Source of the DNA: Lachnospiraceae bacterium XPB1003
GTDB taxonomy: Bacteria; Bacillota; Clostridia; Lachnospirales; Lachnospiraceae
Direction: 5' to 3'
Length of the DNA stretch: 64,000 nt
NCBI GenBank assembly: GCA_900102065.1
Contig: FMVK01000002.1
Coordinates: forward strand, 1 to 64,000
Shown here: positions 33,625 to 43,413 of the stretch, piece after piece
Numbering within the stretch: the first letter of the stretch is position 1
How the letters are laid out: each line of letters starts with the position of its first letter
Translations under genes and position numbers: made by a program
The notes under the pieces: model-generated
Told to the model about the DNA's origin: nothing
The model's database searches: none
Seen by the model: only the letters and a program-made list of their open reading frames with translations

Positions 33625-35505
33625 ATGGAGCAGTCAGAAATAAAGAAAATATGTCTTCGATGCATGCGGGTAAGTGATGACCCGGAAGTATGTCCTTTCT
33701 GCGGAAGAGAAAAGAGAGGGCAGCAGACCTGGTCTAAGGCACTTGCACCGGGGACGATTCTTAACAATAAGATCCTTATCGGAAATATCCTTGGAAAGGG
33801 CGGTTACGGTATCACTTATATCGGATATGACATGCTGCTTGAATACAGAGTGGCTGTCAAGGAATTCTTCCCCGATGAAATGGTTGACCGTTCCGAAGAC
33901 GGCAGTTCCGTACTTGTATTGGATGCTGTGAACAAGGACGAATATGATAAGGAAACGAAGGCTTATCTGCGTGAGGCCCGCATTCTTGCGGAATTCTCGA
34001 AATTTCCCGGTATCGTTGCCGTGAAAGATTTCTTCTATCAAAATAATACTGCCTATCTCATCATGGAATATCTTGAGAGCGGCAACCTTCGCAAGTATAT
34101 CGATTCCCACGGCGGCTGGCTGCCGGTTGATGAGGCTCTTGAAAAAATGGAGCCCGTTATTGCCATACTCGGAAGGGTGCACCAGTCGGGACTCATTCAC
34201 AGAGATATTTCTCCGGATAATATAATGCTTGATGAGGATGGCTCGATCAAGCTTATCGATTTCGGCGGTTCCAGAAAGCTGGGATTTGCAAACCAACAGG
34301 TATTCTTAGGCAAGTGGGGATTTGCTCCGCTTGAACAGATGCTTTCCAAGCTTTCCGAGCAGGGACCGTGGACCGATATCTACGGTATCTGCGCGACGCT
34401 TTACTGTATGATGACAGGCGATATACCCCAGTCTTCTTTTGAGAGAAATGAAAAGGATGAACTGATAAATATCGCGGATTATACGATACAGATAGACAAG
34501 AAAGTTGCTGCAGCTATCATGAAGGGCTTGTCAATGAAGCCCGAAGACCGCCAGCAGAGTGTTGAAGAACTCTATCACGATCTGTATGGCATTTATCCTG
34601 ATGAGAAGAATGTTCAGGCTCAGGAGAAGATCGGCGAGCAGCATATCTTAAAGGACAGAAATAATCGTATCTGGTTCGGTGATTATCCCATGAATGAGAT
34701 CACCGGAGCTCAGGTTACCAGTGATCTCATATATGCGGAGTATGACAAGGATGACACGGCTGTTATCGACGGTGAGAAATATCTTCGCATGCCTATAGTC
34801 AGAGAGACTGTTGCAGAGAAGGAGAGTCTCCTTACAATGATGCGTGGCAGCAGGACGGAGACCGAGATCACAGGTTACAGATATTTTAAGTTCAATATGC
34901 TTTCGTGGAGGATAGTTGCCGAACGCGGTGACAGGATCACTCTTGAAAGTGAATATATAATAGATTACAAGCCTTTTGATCAGGAAAAATATCTCAAGAT
35001 GAATGATCGCGAGATAGTAAGAGTCAAGAGCGGTATCTATTGGGAGAAGAGCAAGATAAGAGAATGGCTCAACTCCGTATTTGTCAGAAGAGCTTTCTCT
35101 GAAGCAGACAGAGCCAAGCTTCAGGTTACTAAAGTAAGTACTCCCGTATCCGCACTTTCCGATAGGGTCACCTATGACAAAGTGTATCTTCCCTCTATCG
35201 AGGAGATACGCCATGGCTTTGATGTGGATATTTCGATCGCCAGGGGCAGTAAGGTCAATAATGATCTGGATATGGCTCCCTGTTCACAGTATGTGGCTGC
35301 TCTTATGGGCGGAAGCATTGGTCATTCAAGTTACGGACTCCGTTCCAGGGGGCATATCGACGAGGGTGATTCATATAAGTGCGCAGAGAATTATGAGGGC
35401 CATGCGCTTGTAGATAATTATCTGAGTGAGTGGTTTCTTAACAAATCTGTCGGCATAAGACCGGTGATCTGTGTTAATGCTGAAGATATCCATGAAATGA
35501 CATAG
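33625..35505 (+). CDS. Zinc-ribbon Ser/Thr protein kinase with C-terminal DUF6273 domain
   Basis: This protein has about 626 residues. A short zinc ribbon comes first (CLRCM and CPFCG, residues 10-36). It is followed by a Hanks-type kinase: the glycine loop GKGGYGITY, Lys79 in VAVKEFF, HRD at 192-194 (HRDISPDNIM) and DFG-type Asp212 (DFGGS). From about residue 370 a DUF6273 domain follows, with RIWFGDYPMNE, FNMLSWRI and the ending VGIRPVICVN, a fold otherwise found in secreted proteins. There is no transmembrane helix, unlike the PASTA kinases. ATG at 33625 has GGGGG ahead; a TTG at 33571 is an alternative. A phosphatase and a bactofilin follow directly. Confidence 0.88.
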   Translation: MEQSEIKKICLRCMRVSDDPEVCPFCGREKRGQQTWSKALAPGTILNNKILIGNILGKGGYGITYIGYDMLLEYRVAVKEFFPDEMVDRSEDGSSVLVLDAVNKDEYDKETKAYLREARILAEFSKFPGIVAVKDFFYQNNTAYLIMEYLESGNLRKYIDSHGGWLPVDEALEKMEPVIAILGRVHQSGLIHRDISPDNIMLDEDGSIKLIDFGGSRKLGFANQQVFLGKWGFAPLEQMLSKLSEQGPWTDIYGICATLYCMMTGDIPQSSFERNEKDELINIADYTIQIDKKVAAAIMKGLSMKPEDRQQSVEELYHDLYGIYPDEKNVQAQEKIGEQHILKDRNNRIWFGDYPMNEITGAQVTSDLIYAEYDKDDTAVIDGEKYLRMPIVRETVAEKESLLTMMRGSRTETEITGYRYFKFNMLSWRIVAERGDRITLESEYIIDYKPFDQEKYLKMNDREIVRVKSGIYWEKSKIREWLNSVFVRRAFSEADRAKLQVTKVSTPVSALSDRVTYDKVYLPSIEEIRHGFDVDISIARGSKVNNDLDMAPCSQYVAALMGGSIGHSSYGLRSRGHIDEGDSYKCAENYEGHALVDNYLSEWFLNKSVGIRPVICVNAEDIHEMT

Positions 35506-35517
35506 GCGGGGCGGGGA

Positions 35518-36315
35518 ATGAATATTTACATTTTAAGTGATATACACGGTCACTATGATGCTTTCATGCGAATGCTCGAACAGATCAAGTTCACCGACAG
35601 AGACTTCATGTATATATTAGGAGATGTTATCGACAGAGGTCCTGACGGGGTCCAACTGATCCAGTACATTATGGACCGCAGTAATATGGAGCTCTTCCTT
35701 GGTAACCATGAGCTGATGATGTTAAATACCATCGAGTATATCAGACAGAAGGAACAGGGACTGATAAGAGAAGATCCTAATGATGAGCGCCTTACTCCAT
35801 ATGAACTCTGGGTTCATCCTGCAAACGGCGGAGTGGCAACGTATAAAGCATTTTACAAACAGAATAAGAAAAAGCAGAATTCCATGGAACGCTATCTTAA
35901 GGGACTGCGTCTCATTAAGAGAGTCAAAGTGGGAGATGTGACATATCATCTTTCACATTCGTATTCTCTTCAGAAGGAATTCGGACAGGATTTTTTCTAT
36001 AAAGGTGCAAGCAAGAAGCAGGCGGAGATGATCGTATGGGAAAGCCTCTTTGAAAAGAATGGTGATCCCGAAGCTGACAATCAGCCCAAGCCTTTTGCAT
36101 ATGCCAACGATACATATATCGTAGGACATATCTTTACTCAGAGATATAATCATCTTGATGAGAACGGCAAAGGGAAGATATTCAAATCCGATAATTACAG
36201 AGGATACAGGATAATCGATCTGGATTGCGGAATGGCTCTCAATTCAAAGTCCAGCAGACTCGGTTGTATGTCGCTCAATACCGGTGAAGAATTCTACGTT
36301 AACCTTATGCAATAA
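35518..36315 (+). CDS. PPP-family Ser/Thr protein phosphatase
   Basis: This 265-residue metallophosphatase has the three metal motifs in order: SDIHGHYDAF, LGDVIDRGPDG and FLGNHELMML, with later His residues in YHLSHSY and VGHIFTQ. It belongs to the bacterial PrpA/PrpE-like PPP group, which dephosphorylates protein Ser/Thr or tyrosine, or cleaves diadenosine tetraphosphate. Its place 12 bases behind a protein kinase argues that it reverses that kinase's action. A GGGGCGGGG stretch precedes the ATG. Confidence 0.92.
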   Translation: MNIYILSDIHGHYDAFMRMLEQIKFTDRDFMYILGDVIDRGPDGVQLIQYIMDRSNMELFLGNHELMMLNTIEYIRQKEQGLIREDPNDERLTPYELWVHPANGGVATYKAFYKQNKKKQNSMERYLKGLRLIKRVKVGDVTYHLSHSYSLQKEFGQDFFYKGASKKQAEMIVWESLFEKNGDPEADNQPKPFAYANDTYIVGHIFTQRYNHLDENGKGKIFKSDNYRGYRIIDLDCGMALNSKSSRLGCMSLNTGEEFYVNLMQ

Positions 36316-36345
36316 AGATAACTATCAGGGGAAGGGGAACATATC

Positions 36346-36837
36346 ATGCAGGAAAATGATTCCGGAAGAAGTTATATTCCTAAAGGAATGAAGATATACG
36401 GAAATGTTCAGTCGGACGGAGACCTCTTTATAGAAGGCGAGGTTGACGGAGATGTTGATATCGACGGAACGCTGGAACTTGCAGGGGCTGTAAGAGGCAG
36501 AAAACTTAAAGTCGGACGTGTGGAACTGGCTGAAGGAACGATCGAGAGCGACATCGAGTGCCTGGACTATATAAGCATAGGCCCCGGGGTGACCATAATC
36601 GGTGACATCAAAGCAAAGAACGCAGATGTTAACGGTGCGGTAAAGGGAACCATAGATGTGACCGAGAATATGGCTGTCGGCTCCACTGCGGTGATCAGCG
36701 GTGAAGTTCATACCAAGACTATAAATGTCGATCTTGGAGCTGTCTGCGATATCGATCTTAAGAAGGGATATTCGGATGAAAGAGCATCGGCTTTCTTTGA
36801 TGAGTATCTCGGCAGCAGGGCTGAAGCGGCAGAGTAA
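36346..36837 (+). CDS. Bactofilin (polymer-forming cytoskeletal protein)
   Basis: Bactofilins form nucleotide-free beta-helical filaments at the membrane. This 163-residue protein has a short polar N-terminus, a beta-helix core with the regular pattern GNVQSDGDLFIEGEVDGDV, GDIKAKNADVNGAVKGTID and SGEVHTKTINVDLGA, and a C-terminal tail from about 140. Length is normal. It is the last gene of the kinase-phosphatase operon, 30 bases after the phosphatase. The tail carries Ser and could be a kinase target, but nothing proves it. Confidence 0.93.
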   Translation: MQENDSGRSYIPKGMKIYGNVQSDGDLFIEGEVDGDVDIDGTLELAGAVRGRKLKVGRVELAEGTIESDIECLDYISIGPGVTIIGDIKAKNADVNGAVKGTIDVTENMAVGSTAVISGEVHTKTINVDLGAVCDIDLKKGYSDERASAFFDEYLGSRAEAAE

Positions 36838-36862
36838 ATTACCGTATTTTATTGATTTTAAG

Positions 36863-36884
36863 GCCTCCGTAAGGGGGCTTTTTT
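36863..36884 (+). terminator. Terminator after the bactofilin gene
   Basis: GCCTCC and GGGGGC form a 6-bp stem with one G-T pair around GTAA, followed by six T residues. Confidence 0.8.
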
Positions 36885-36888
36885 ATTG

Positions 36889-36918
36889 TAGACATAAAAT
36901 AACCGATTGTGTTATAAT
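36889..36918 (+). promoter_or_regulatory. Promoter of the tig-clpP-clpX operon
   Basis: TAGACA (36889-36894) and a perfect TATAAT (36913-36918) are 18 bases apart. The position 65 bases before the trigger-factor start fits. The -35 overlaps the end of the preceding terminator region. Confidence 0.6.
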
Positions 36919-36982
36919 CTCAAAGTATGTTTGTCGATTATACAAGAATTATCAATTATATTTTCAGGAGGAAAAGTACGAC

Positions 36983-38263
36983 ATGAGTGCAGCAGTAGAA
37001 AAGTTAGAGCACAATATGGCAAAGTTCACCATCGAGGTGCCCGCAGATGAATTCGAGAAGTGTGTAGAGAAGGCTTATCAGAGAAATAAGAGCAAGATAG
37101 CCATCCCCGGATTCCGTAAGGGTAAGGTGACCCGTCAGGTGATGGAGAAGATGTACGGAAAGGAAGTCTTCTTTGAGGATGCTGCAAATATTGCTATTCC
37201 TGAGGCATGGGAAAAGACTTATGAGGAGAGTGAAGAGGATATCGTTTCTTCACCCAAGATCGATGTTGTTTCCATCAAGGCAGGTGAGCCTTTCGTATTT
37301 ACAGCAGAGGTTGCTCTCAACCCCAAGGCTAAGATCGGACAGTATAAGGGTATCGAAGTTGAGAAGACAGATACAAGCGTAAGCGAAGATGAGATCACTG
37401 CTCAGATCGATAAGGAGCGTGATAATCAGGCAAGAATGATCACTGTTGACAGAGAAGCAAAGAAGGATGATCAGGCTATCATCGATTTCGAAGGCTTCAT
37501 GGACGGTGTTGCATTTGACGGCGGAAAGGGCGAGAACCATGCACTTACACTCGGTTCCGGAACATTCATCCCCGGATTCGAGGATCAGGTTATCGGACAC
37601 AAGGCCGGTGATGAATTTGATGTAAATGTTACATTCCCCGAGGATTATCAGGCAGATCACTTAAAGGGAAAGCCTGCAGTATTCAAGTGCAAGCTTCATG
37701 AAGTTAAGGAGAAGGAAGTTCCCGCTCTTGATGATGATTTTGCAGATGATGCAGGATTTGATTCCGTTGATGAATACAAGGCTGATGTTAAGAAGAAGCT
37801 TGAAGAGAAGAAGGAAAACGAGGCTAAGAACAAGAAGGAGCAGGCTATCCTTGATAAGCTTATCTCCGAAGCTGAGATGGACATCCCCGAGGCTATGCTT
37901 GTAAGTGCTGCACGTCAGTCTCTTGAGCAGTTCTCACAGCAGCTTATGATGCAGGGAATGAGCATCGACCAGTACTACAAGTTTACAGGTCTCAATGAGA
38001 ATGCAATGATCGAGCAGTCCAAGCCTTCGGCTGAGAAGCGTATCAAGTCAAGACTTGTTATGGAAGCTGTTGCTGATGCAGAAGGTTTCACTGCAACTGA
38101 TGAAGATTACGATAAGGAAATCGAAGATATGGCTAAAAGCTATAATCTTAAGGCTGAAGATCTCAAGAACATGATGAGACCTCGCGATGAGAAATCTATC
38201 CGTAAGGATATCGTTATCAAGAAGGCTCTGGACTTCGTTATTGAGAATGCGGTTGAGAAATAA
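36983..38263 (+). CDS. tig: Trigger factor, ribosome-bound chaperone
   Basis: Trigger factor meets nascent chains at the ribosome exit. The 426-residue protein has an N-terminal ribosome-binding domain with the signature [10 protein letters not shown], an FKBP-type prolyl isomerase domain (about 150-245, [27 protein letters not shown] split by its turn) and a C-terminal helical domain. ATG at 36983 follows AGGAGG and gives the normal start [15 protein letters not shown]; an open frame reaching back to 36725 is not coding because it runs through the bactofilin gene. The clpP-clpX pair follows, as in many Firmicutes. Confidence 0.97.
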   Translation: MSAAVEKLEHNMAKFTIEVPADEFEKCVEKAYQRNKSKIAIPGFRKGKVTRQVMEKMYGKEVFFEDAANIAIPEAWEKTYEESEEDIVSSPKIDVVSIKAGEPFVFTAEVALNPKAKIGQYKGIEVEKTDTSVSEDEITAQIDKERDNQARMITVDREAKKDDQAIIDFEGFMDGVAFDGGKGENHALTLGSGTFIPGFEDQVIGHKAGDEFDVNVTFPEDYQADHLKGKPAVFKCKLHEVKEKEVPALDDDFADDAGFDSVDEYKADVKKKLEEKKENEAKNKKEQAILDKLISEAEMDIPEAMLVSAARQSLEQFSQQLMMQGMSIDQYYKFTGLNENAMIEQSKPSAEKRIKSRLVMEAVADAEGFTATDEDYDKEIEDMAKSYNLKAEDLKNMMRPRDEKSIRKDIVIKKALDFVIENAVEK

Positions 38264-38277
38264 GGAGGAAACCTGCA

Positions 38278-38910
38278 TTGTATACCCCTACATTTAATGA
38301 GCTTGTGCCCATGGTCGTTGAACAGACCAGCAGAGGTGAGCGTTCATATGATATCTATTCCAGACTTTTAAAGGACAGGATCATCTTCCTCGGAAGCGAG
38401 GTTAATGATGTGACGGCGAATCTTGTCGTTGCACAGATGCTCTTCCTTGAAGCTGAGGATCCCGATAAGGATATCCAGTTTTATATCAATTCACCCGGTG
38501 GATCTATTTCAGCGGGAATGGCAATATATGATACGATGCATTTCATCAAATGTGATGTGTCTACCAACTGTATAGGTCTTGCTGCAAGTATGGGAGCTTT
38601 CCTTCTTGCCGGCGGTACCAAGGGTAAGAGATATGCTCTTCCCAACTCTGAGATACTGATCCATCAGCCTCTCGGAGGAACTCAGGGTCAGGCTACAGAG
38701 ATCGAGATCGCTGCAAAGCATATCATCAGGATCAAAGAAAAGATGAACCGTCTGCTTGCAGAGAACTGCGGACGTACATACGAAGAAGTTGCTAATGATA
38801 CAGATCGTGACAACTGGAAGACTGCAGAGGAAGCCAAGGCATACGGACTTATCGATGAAGTCATCTATGAGCGCCCGACATCATCCGACGAGGAGAATAA
38901 AAAGAAATAA
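38278..38910 (+). CDS. clpP: ATP-dependent Clp protease proteolytic subunit
   Basis: ClpP is the barrel-shaped serine protease partner of ClpX. The 210-residue protein has [20 protein letters not shown], the nucleophile block [14 protein letters not shown], the His block [13 protein letters not shown] and the late Asp in NDTDRDNW. The start is TTG with AAGGAGGA nine bases ahead; no ATG exists near it. The stop overlaps the clpX ATG by one base. Confidence 0.97.
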   Translation: MYTPTFNELVPMVVEQTSRGERSYDIYSRLLKDRIIFLGSEVNDVTANLVVAQMLFLEAEDPDKDIQFYINSPGGSISAGMAIYDTMHFIKCDVSTNCIGLAASMGAFLLAGGTKGKRYALPNSEILIHQPLGGTQGQATEIEIAAKHIIRIKEKMNRLLAENCGRTYEEVANDTDRDNWKTAEEAKAYGLIDEVIYERPTSSDEENKKK

Positions 38911-40235
38911 TGGCTAAAACAATGGATCCGAGAAGAGTCAGATGCTCATTCTGCGGTAAGACACAGGATCAGGTCCGCAGACTTATTGCCGGACCTGAAG
39001 GTATCTATATCTGTGATGAGTGTGTTGAGATATGCGAGTCCATAATCAACGATGAGGACGATGAAGATATTCTCGACGATATGGAGAGAGAGCTTAAGTC
39101 TTCCGACGGGAAAGATGAATTTGATTTCAATCTTCTTAAACCCGAAGAGATAAAGACTTTTCTCGATGAATATGTGATCGGACAGGATGCGGCCAAGAAG
39201 ATACTGGCTGTATCGGTATACAATCACTACAAGAGGATAATGGCACCGAAGGATAAGGATGATGTTGAACTTCAGAAGAGTAACATCCTCATGATCGGAC
39301 CTACAGGTTCAGGAAAAACTTATCTTGCACAGACTCTTGCCAAGACAATAGGCGTACCTTTTGCTATAGCTGATGCTACCACCCTTACCGAAGCCGGTTA
39401 TGTTGGTGAAGATGTTGAGAACATTCTTTTGAAGCTGATACAGGCTGCCGATTATGATATCGAGAAGGCTCAGTACGGAATAGTCTATATCGATGAGATC
39501 GATAAGATCACCAAGAAGAGCGAGAATGTTTCCATTACAAGAGATGTATCCGGTGAAGGTGTTCAGCAGGCACTGCTTAAGATCATCGAAGGAACGATCG
39601 CATCCGTACCGCCTCAGGGCGGCCGTAAGCATCCTCATCAGGAGCTTATTCAGATCGATACTACCAATATCCTCTTTATCTGCGGAGGCGCTTTTGACGG
39701 CCTCGAGAAGATAATCGGAGAAAGACTTAATAAGAAAGCTATAGGTTTTAAGGCGGATATAACATCAAGAAACGATGCTCAGGCTTCCGAATACCTTCGT
39801 TTTGTGACACCTCAGGATCTTATAAAATTCGGACTGATCCCTGAGTTTATCGGCCGAGTCCCTATCAATGTTACACTTGACGGTCTCAATAAAGAAGCAC
39901 TGGTACGTATCCTTACCGAGCCCAAGAATGCTCTTATTAAGCAGTACAGGAAGCTCTTTGAGATGGACGGTGTTGAGCTTGATTTCGATTCCGAAGCCAT
40001 CGAGATGATATCTGAAAAGGCTTTGGAGAGAAAGATCGGTGCAAGAGGACTCCGTTCGATACTGGAAGATATCATGATGGATGTTATGTACAGGATACCT
40101 TCCGATGAAACCATCGAAAAGTGTACAATCGGTCCTGCTGCAGTTGAAGGAACCGGAGCTCCGTTAGTAACTCATTCCGAAAAGCTGAAAGCTCATCCGG
40201 TAAAAAAACAAATAAAAAAAGCAAGTAATAAATAA
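38910..40235 (+). CDS. clpX: ATP-dependent Clp protease ATP-binding subunit ClpX
   Basis: ClpX unfolds substrates and feeds ClpP. The 441-residue protein has an N-terminal C4 zinc-binding domain ([11 protein letters not shown] and CDECVEIC), Walker A GPTGSGKT near residue 130, the Walker B region [11 protein letters not shown], the pore loop GYVGEDVEN and the sensor block [11 protein letters not shown]. The ClpP-contact IGF-type loop appears as IGF in KKAIGFKAD. The coding end is Lys-rich. A weak terminator follows, then lon. Confidence 0.97.
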   Translation: MAKTMDPRRVRCSFCGKTQDQVRRLIAGPEGIYICDECVEICESIINDEDDEDILDDMERELKSSDGKDEFDFNLLKPEEIKTFLDEYVIGQDAAKKILAVSVYNHYKRIMAPKDKDDVELQKSNILMIGPTGSGKTYLAQTLAKTIGVPFAIADATTLTEAGYVGEDVENILLKLIQAADYDIEKAQYGIVYIDEIDKITKKSENVSITRDVSGEGVQQALLKIIEGTIASVPPQGGRKHPHQELIQIDTTNILFICGGAFDGLEKIIGERLNKKAIGFKADITSRNDAQASEYLRFVTPQDLIKFGLIPEFIGRVPINVTLDGLNKEALVRILTEPKNALIKQYRKLFEMDGVELDFDSEAIEMISEKALERKIGARGLRSILEDIMMDVMYRIPSDETIEKCTIGPAAVEGTGAPLVTHSEKLKAHPVKKQIKKASNK

Positions 40236-40238
40236 GAT

Positions 40239-40262
40239 AAAGACCGTTGCGGCGGTCTTTTC
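40239..40262 (+). terminator. Terminator/attenuator between clpX and lon
   Basis: AAAGACCG and CGGTCTTT form an 8-bp stem around TTGCGG. The T run is short, so readthrough into lon is likely. Confidence 0.65.
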
Positions 40263-40283
40263 TTAAACTGTTAGGTAAATGAT

Positions 40284-42740
40284 ATGGCTAAGAGAAAGAA
40301 TGGTACAACTGAAGATTCTGCTGTAAGGGTATCGGTAAATGAGATGCCTGTAGTTACGGTTCGTGATCTTGTTCTTTTCCCGGGGATGTCCATGCAGTTT
40401 GATCTGGAGAAGAGAGCGTCTGTAAGAGCTGTAGAAGCAGCTATGCTCGCAGACGGCAGGTTTTTTATGATCATGATCCCCGATGATGAGAAGAAGCCGG
40501 AATCATTTTCAGAGATCTTTACAGAAGAGATGAAGAAGATCATGAATCCTTCGACAACTGAAGATCCGGATCCCGAAACTTTTGTGGGGCAGATCGGAAT
40601 GATCGCCAAGGTATCGCAGTTGATACGTCTCGACAATAACATGATAAGGGTACAGGTGATAGGTGAGAAGAGAGCACTGCTTGATACCGTTGATGCAGAC
40701 TCTGCACCGTATCTTACAGGTATACCTCTTGATGCTGTCACGATCCCTATCTCCAATTCCGTAGAACGTGAGGCTCTTCGCAGAGAGTTGGTGGTTGCTT
40801 TTGAGAAGCTTGCAAGAGAGACCGGCAATACAACATTCCAGGACGGCAAGCTTAGAAAAATGAAAAATGCTGGCGAACTTGCTGATAAGATCTGCGGCGC
40901 AATAGGTCTTGAGGATTCGGACAGGCTCGGAATCCTTCAGACACTTGATGAAGGAACCAGATGCCGCAGGATGTTGGGTATCCTTTCCAATGAACTCAGT
41001 ATACTTCAATCAAGGAAGAATATTGCGGAGCAGATATCAAAACAGGTAGATGAGCATCAGAGAGAATATCTTCTCAGAGAACAGTTAAGCTATATCAAGA
41101 ATGAGCTAAATGATGATTCGGATGAAGAGTCCGAGATCGATCATTATAAGAAAGCTGCGGAAGAACTGGATGCTTCCGATGAAGTTAAAGAAAAACTCCG
41201 CAAAGCTATCAAGCATCTCGATCGCAGCGAGTCAAGCCAGGAAGGAGCGGTTGAAAGAGCTTATATAGAGACTCTTTTGGAACTTCCCTGGAATAAGACT
41301 TCGCCGGATTATGAGAGCATCATAGATATCAAAAAGGCACAGGAGATATTGGATCGCGATCATTACGGCCTTAAGGATGTAAAGGAACGTGTTCTTGAAT
41401 ACCTCGCGGTAAGGACTCTCTCGAAAAAGGGAGACAGCGCCATACTCTGCCTGATCGGACCGCCCGGAACAGGTAAGACTTCTATTGCACAGTCGGTGGC
41501 AGAAGCTACCAGGAAGCCTTATGTCCGTATATGTCTTGGTGGTGTACGTGATGAAGCTGAGATCAGAGGCCACAGAAAGACATATGTAGGGGCTATGCCC
41601 GGAAGGATAACAGCTGCATTAAGGCAGGCAAAGGTGCGTGATCCGCTCATGCTTCTTGATGAGATAGATAAGATGAGTATGGATTACCACTCGGATACAT
41701 CATCTGCGATGCTTGAAGTTCTTGATTCGGAACAGAATAAGAATTTCAGGGATCATTATGTGGAGCTTCCACAGGATCTTTCTGACGTACTTTTTATAGC
41801 TACGGCAAATGATGAGGAGAATATCCCCAGACCGTTGCTTGACCGTATGGAAGTAATAGAGATAGCGGGATATACGGCAAACGAGAAGTTCCATATCGCG
41901 AAGGAACATCTTCTTGCCAAGACTTATGAGAAGACCGGTATTAAGTCTTCACAGCTTCATATCTCCGACAGTGCCATCCGCAAGATAATAGAGTGTTACT
42001 GCAGAGAAGCAGGTGTGCGTGAGCTGGAAAGAGAACTGTCGAAGCTTTGCAGGAAGGCAGCGGTAGAGATACTGAAAGGGCAGACTGCTTCTGGAAGAGC
42101 AAAGAAGAGTGCGGCAAAACGTATATCCGTAAATGCGGATAATCTTGAAAAATATCTTGGCAAGATAAAATATCCGCCCGAGCAGATGAACAAGAAGAAT
42201 GACATCGGTATCGTCAGAGGTCTTGCATGGACAGCTGTCGGAGGTGCCACTCTTCAGGTAGAAGTAAATATCATGCCGGGTAAGGGTGAGCTTTCTCTTA
42301 CAGGTCAGCTTGGCGACGTTATGAAAGAATCTGCCATGGCGGCACTTACTTATGTGCGGTCGATCTCGCCGGCATTTAACATACCGAGTGATTTCTTCCA
42401 GTCTCATGATATACATATCCATCTTCCCGAAGGCGCAGTGCCTAAGGATGGTCCCAGTGCCGGTATAACCATGGCAACGGCTATACTGTCTGCCGTAACT
42501 AAGAAGAAGGTTAGCAGGAAGGTGGCCATGACAGGTGAGATATCCCTCAGAGGTAATGTAATGCCTGTGGGTGGACTCAAGGAAAAGGTGCTGGCTGCAA
42601 AGATGATGGGCATTAAAACAGTGCTCGTTCCGGCAGAGAACAGAAGAAATATCGAAGAGATTGATGACGAGATAAAGAACGGCATGGATATCATCTTCGT
42701 TAAGGAAATGGAAGAAGTTATAGCAAAGGCGTTTGTCTGA
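40284..42740 (+). CDS. lon: ATP-dependent protease La
   Basis: Lon degrades damaged and regulatory proteins. The 818-residue protein has an N-terminal LON domain (VTVRDLVLFPGMSMQFD), a coiled middle region, the AAA domain with Walker A GPPGTGKTS near residue 391 and LLDEIDKM, and the C-terminal protease. The last contains DGPSAGITMATA with the catalytic Ser and GGLKEKVLAAKMMG with the catalytic Lys. Length is normal for a cytoplasmic LonA. It lies between clpX and ysxC, a common Firmicute order. Confidence 0.97.
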   Translation: MAKRKNGTTEDSAVRVSVNEMPVVTVRDLVLFPGMSMQFDLEKRASVRAVEAAMLADGRFFMIMIPDDEKKPESFSEIFTEEMKKIMNPSTTEDPDPETFVGQIGMIAKVSQLIRLDNNMIRVQVIGEKRALLDTVDADSAPYLTGIPLDAVTIPISNSVEREALRRELVVAFEKLARETGNTTFQDGKLRKMKNAGELADKICGAIGLEDSDRLGILQTLDEGTRCRRMLGILSNELSILQSRKNIAEQISKQVDEHQREYLLREQLSYIKNELNDDSDEESEIDHYKKAAEELDASDEVKEKLRKAIKHLDRSESSQEGAVERAYIETLLELPWNKTSPDYESIIDIKKAQEILDRDHYGLKDVKERVLEYLAVRTLSKKGDSAILCLIGPPGTGKTSIAQSVAEATRKPYVRICLGGVRDEAEIRGHRKTYVGAMPGRITAALRQAKVRDPLMLLDEIDKMSMDYHSDTSSAMLEVLDSEQNKNFRDHYVELPQDLSDVLFIATANDEENIPRPLLDRMEVIEIAGYTANEKFHIAKEHLLAKTYEKTGIKSSQLHISDSAIRKIIECYCREAGVRELERELSKLCRKAAVEILKGQTASGRAKKSAAKRISVNADNLEKYLGKIKYPPEQMNKKNDIGIVRGLAWTAVGGATLQVEVNIMPGKGELSLTGQLGDVMKESAMAALTYVRSISPAFNIPSDFFQSHDIHIHLPEGAVPKDGPSAGITMATAILSAVTKKKVSRKVAMTGEISLRGNVMPVGGLKEKVLAAKMMGIKTVLVPAENRRNIEEIDDEIKNGMDIIFVKEMEEVIAKAFV

Positions 42741-42749
42741 TTTGAAGAT

Positions 42750-43322
42750 ATGAAGATCAAAAGTGTTAATCTTGAAACAGTATGTGGAATAACCAGTGCG
42801 ATACCAGTGAACACGCTTCCCGAGTTTGCTTTTGCAGGTAAGAGTAATGTTGGTAAATCATCTCTGATAAATGCTCTGGTTCAAAGAAAAGCTTTGGCCA
42901 GGACCAGCTCGGAGCCCGGTAAAACCCAGACCATCAATTTTTATAACGTGAACGAAGCCTTCTATCTGGTGGATCTGCCGGGATACGGATATACCAAATC
43001 CGGAAGGGAGACTGCTGCAAAGTGGGGACAGATGGTTGAGCGTTATCTCCATCAGTCAGAGCAGTTAAAGATCATTTTCCTGCTGATAGATATCAGGCAT
43101 GAGCCGGGAGCAAATGATAAGCAGATGTATGACTGGATAGTCTACCAGGGCTTTAAACCTGTGATCATCGCCACGAAGCTTGATAAGATAAAGCGAAGCG
43201 TTGTGGAAAAGCATAAGAAGATGTTAAGGACAGGATTAGGCATGGGAGCTGAGGATATCCTCATCCCGTTTTCAGCAACAACAAAACAGGGACTTGAAGA
43301 TATATATGCGCTCTTAGCATGA
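42750..43322 (+). CDS. ysxC: Ribosome-biogenesis GTPase YsxC/EngB
   Basis: This 190-residue GTPase takes part in late 50S subunit assembly. G1 is GKSNVGKSS, G2 lies in ARTSSEPGKTQT, G3 is DLPGYGYTK, G4 is TKLDK and G5 lies near FSAT. Length is normal. The gene follows lon by nine bases without a strong ribosome site, so it is probably coupled. Confidence 0.96.
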   Translation: MKIKSVNLETVCGITSAIPVNTLPEFAFAGKSNVGKSSLINALVQRKALARTSSEPGKTQTINFYNVNEAFYLVDLPGYGYTKSGRETAAKWGQMVERYLHQSEQLKIIFLLIDIRHEPGANDKQMYDWIVYQGFKPVIIATKLDKIKRSVVEKHKKMLRTGLGMGAEDILIPFSATTKQGLEDIYALLA

Positions 43323-43413
43323 ATTGGTTTACATAGTTCTTGCAGGCTGTCGTAAAGAATGGTAAAATCAGAAGGGTGGCAATCTACAGGGGGACCCTAA
43401 AACGGAGGGTATG

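Noticed and set aside
36725-36982. N-terminal extension of trigger factor
   Set aside because: The open frame runs through the bactofilin gene, a terminator and a promoter; the normal family start at 36983 has AGGAGG.
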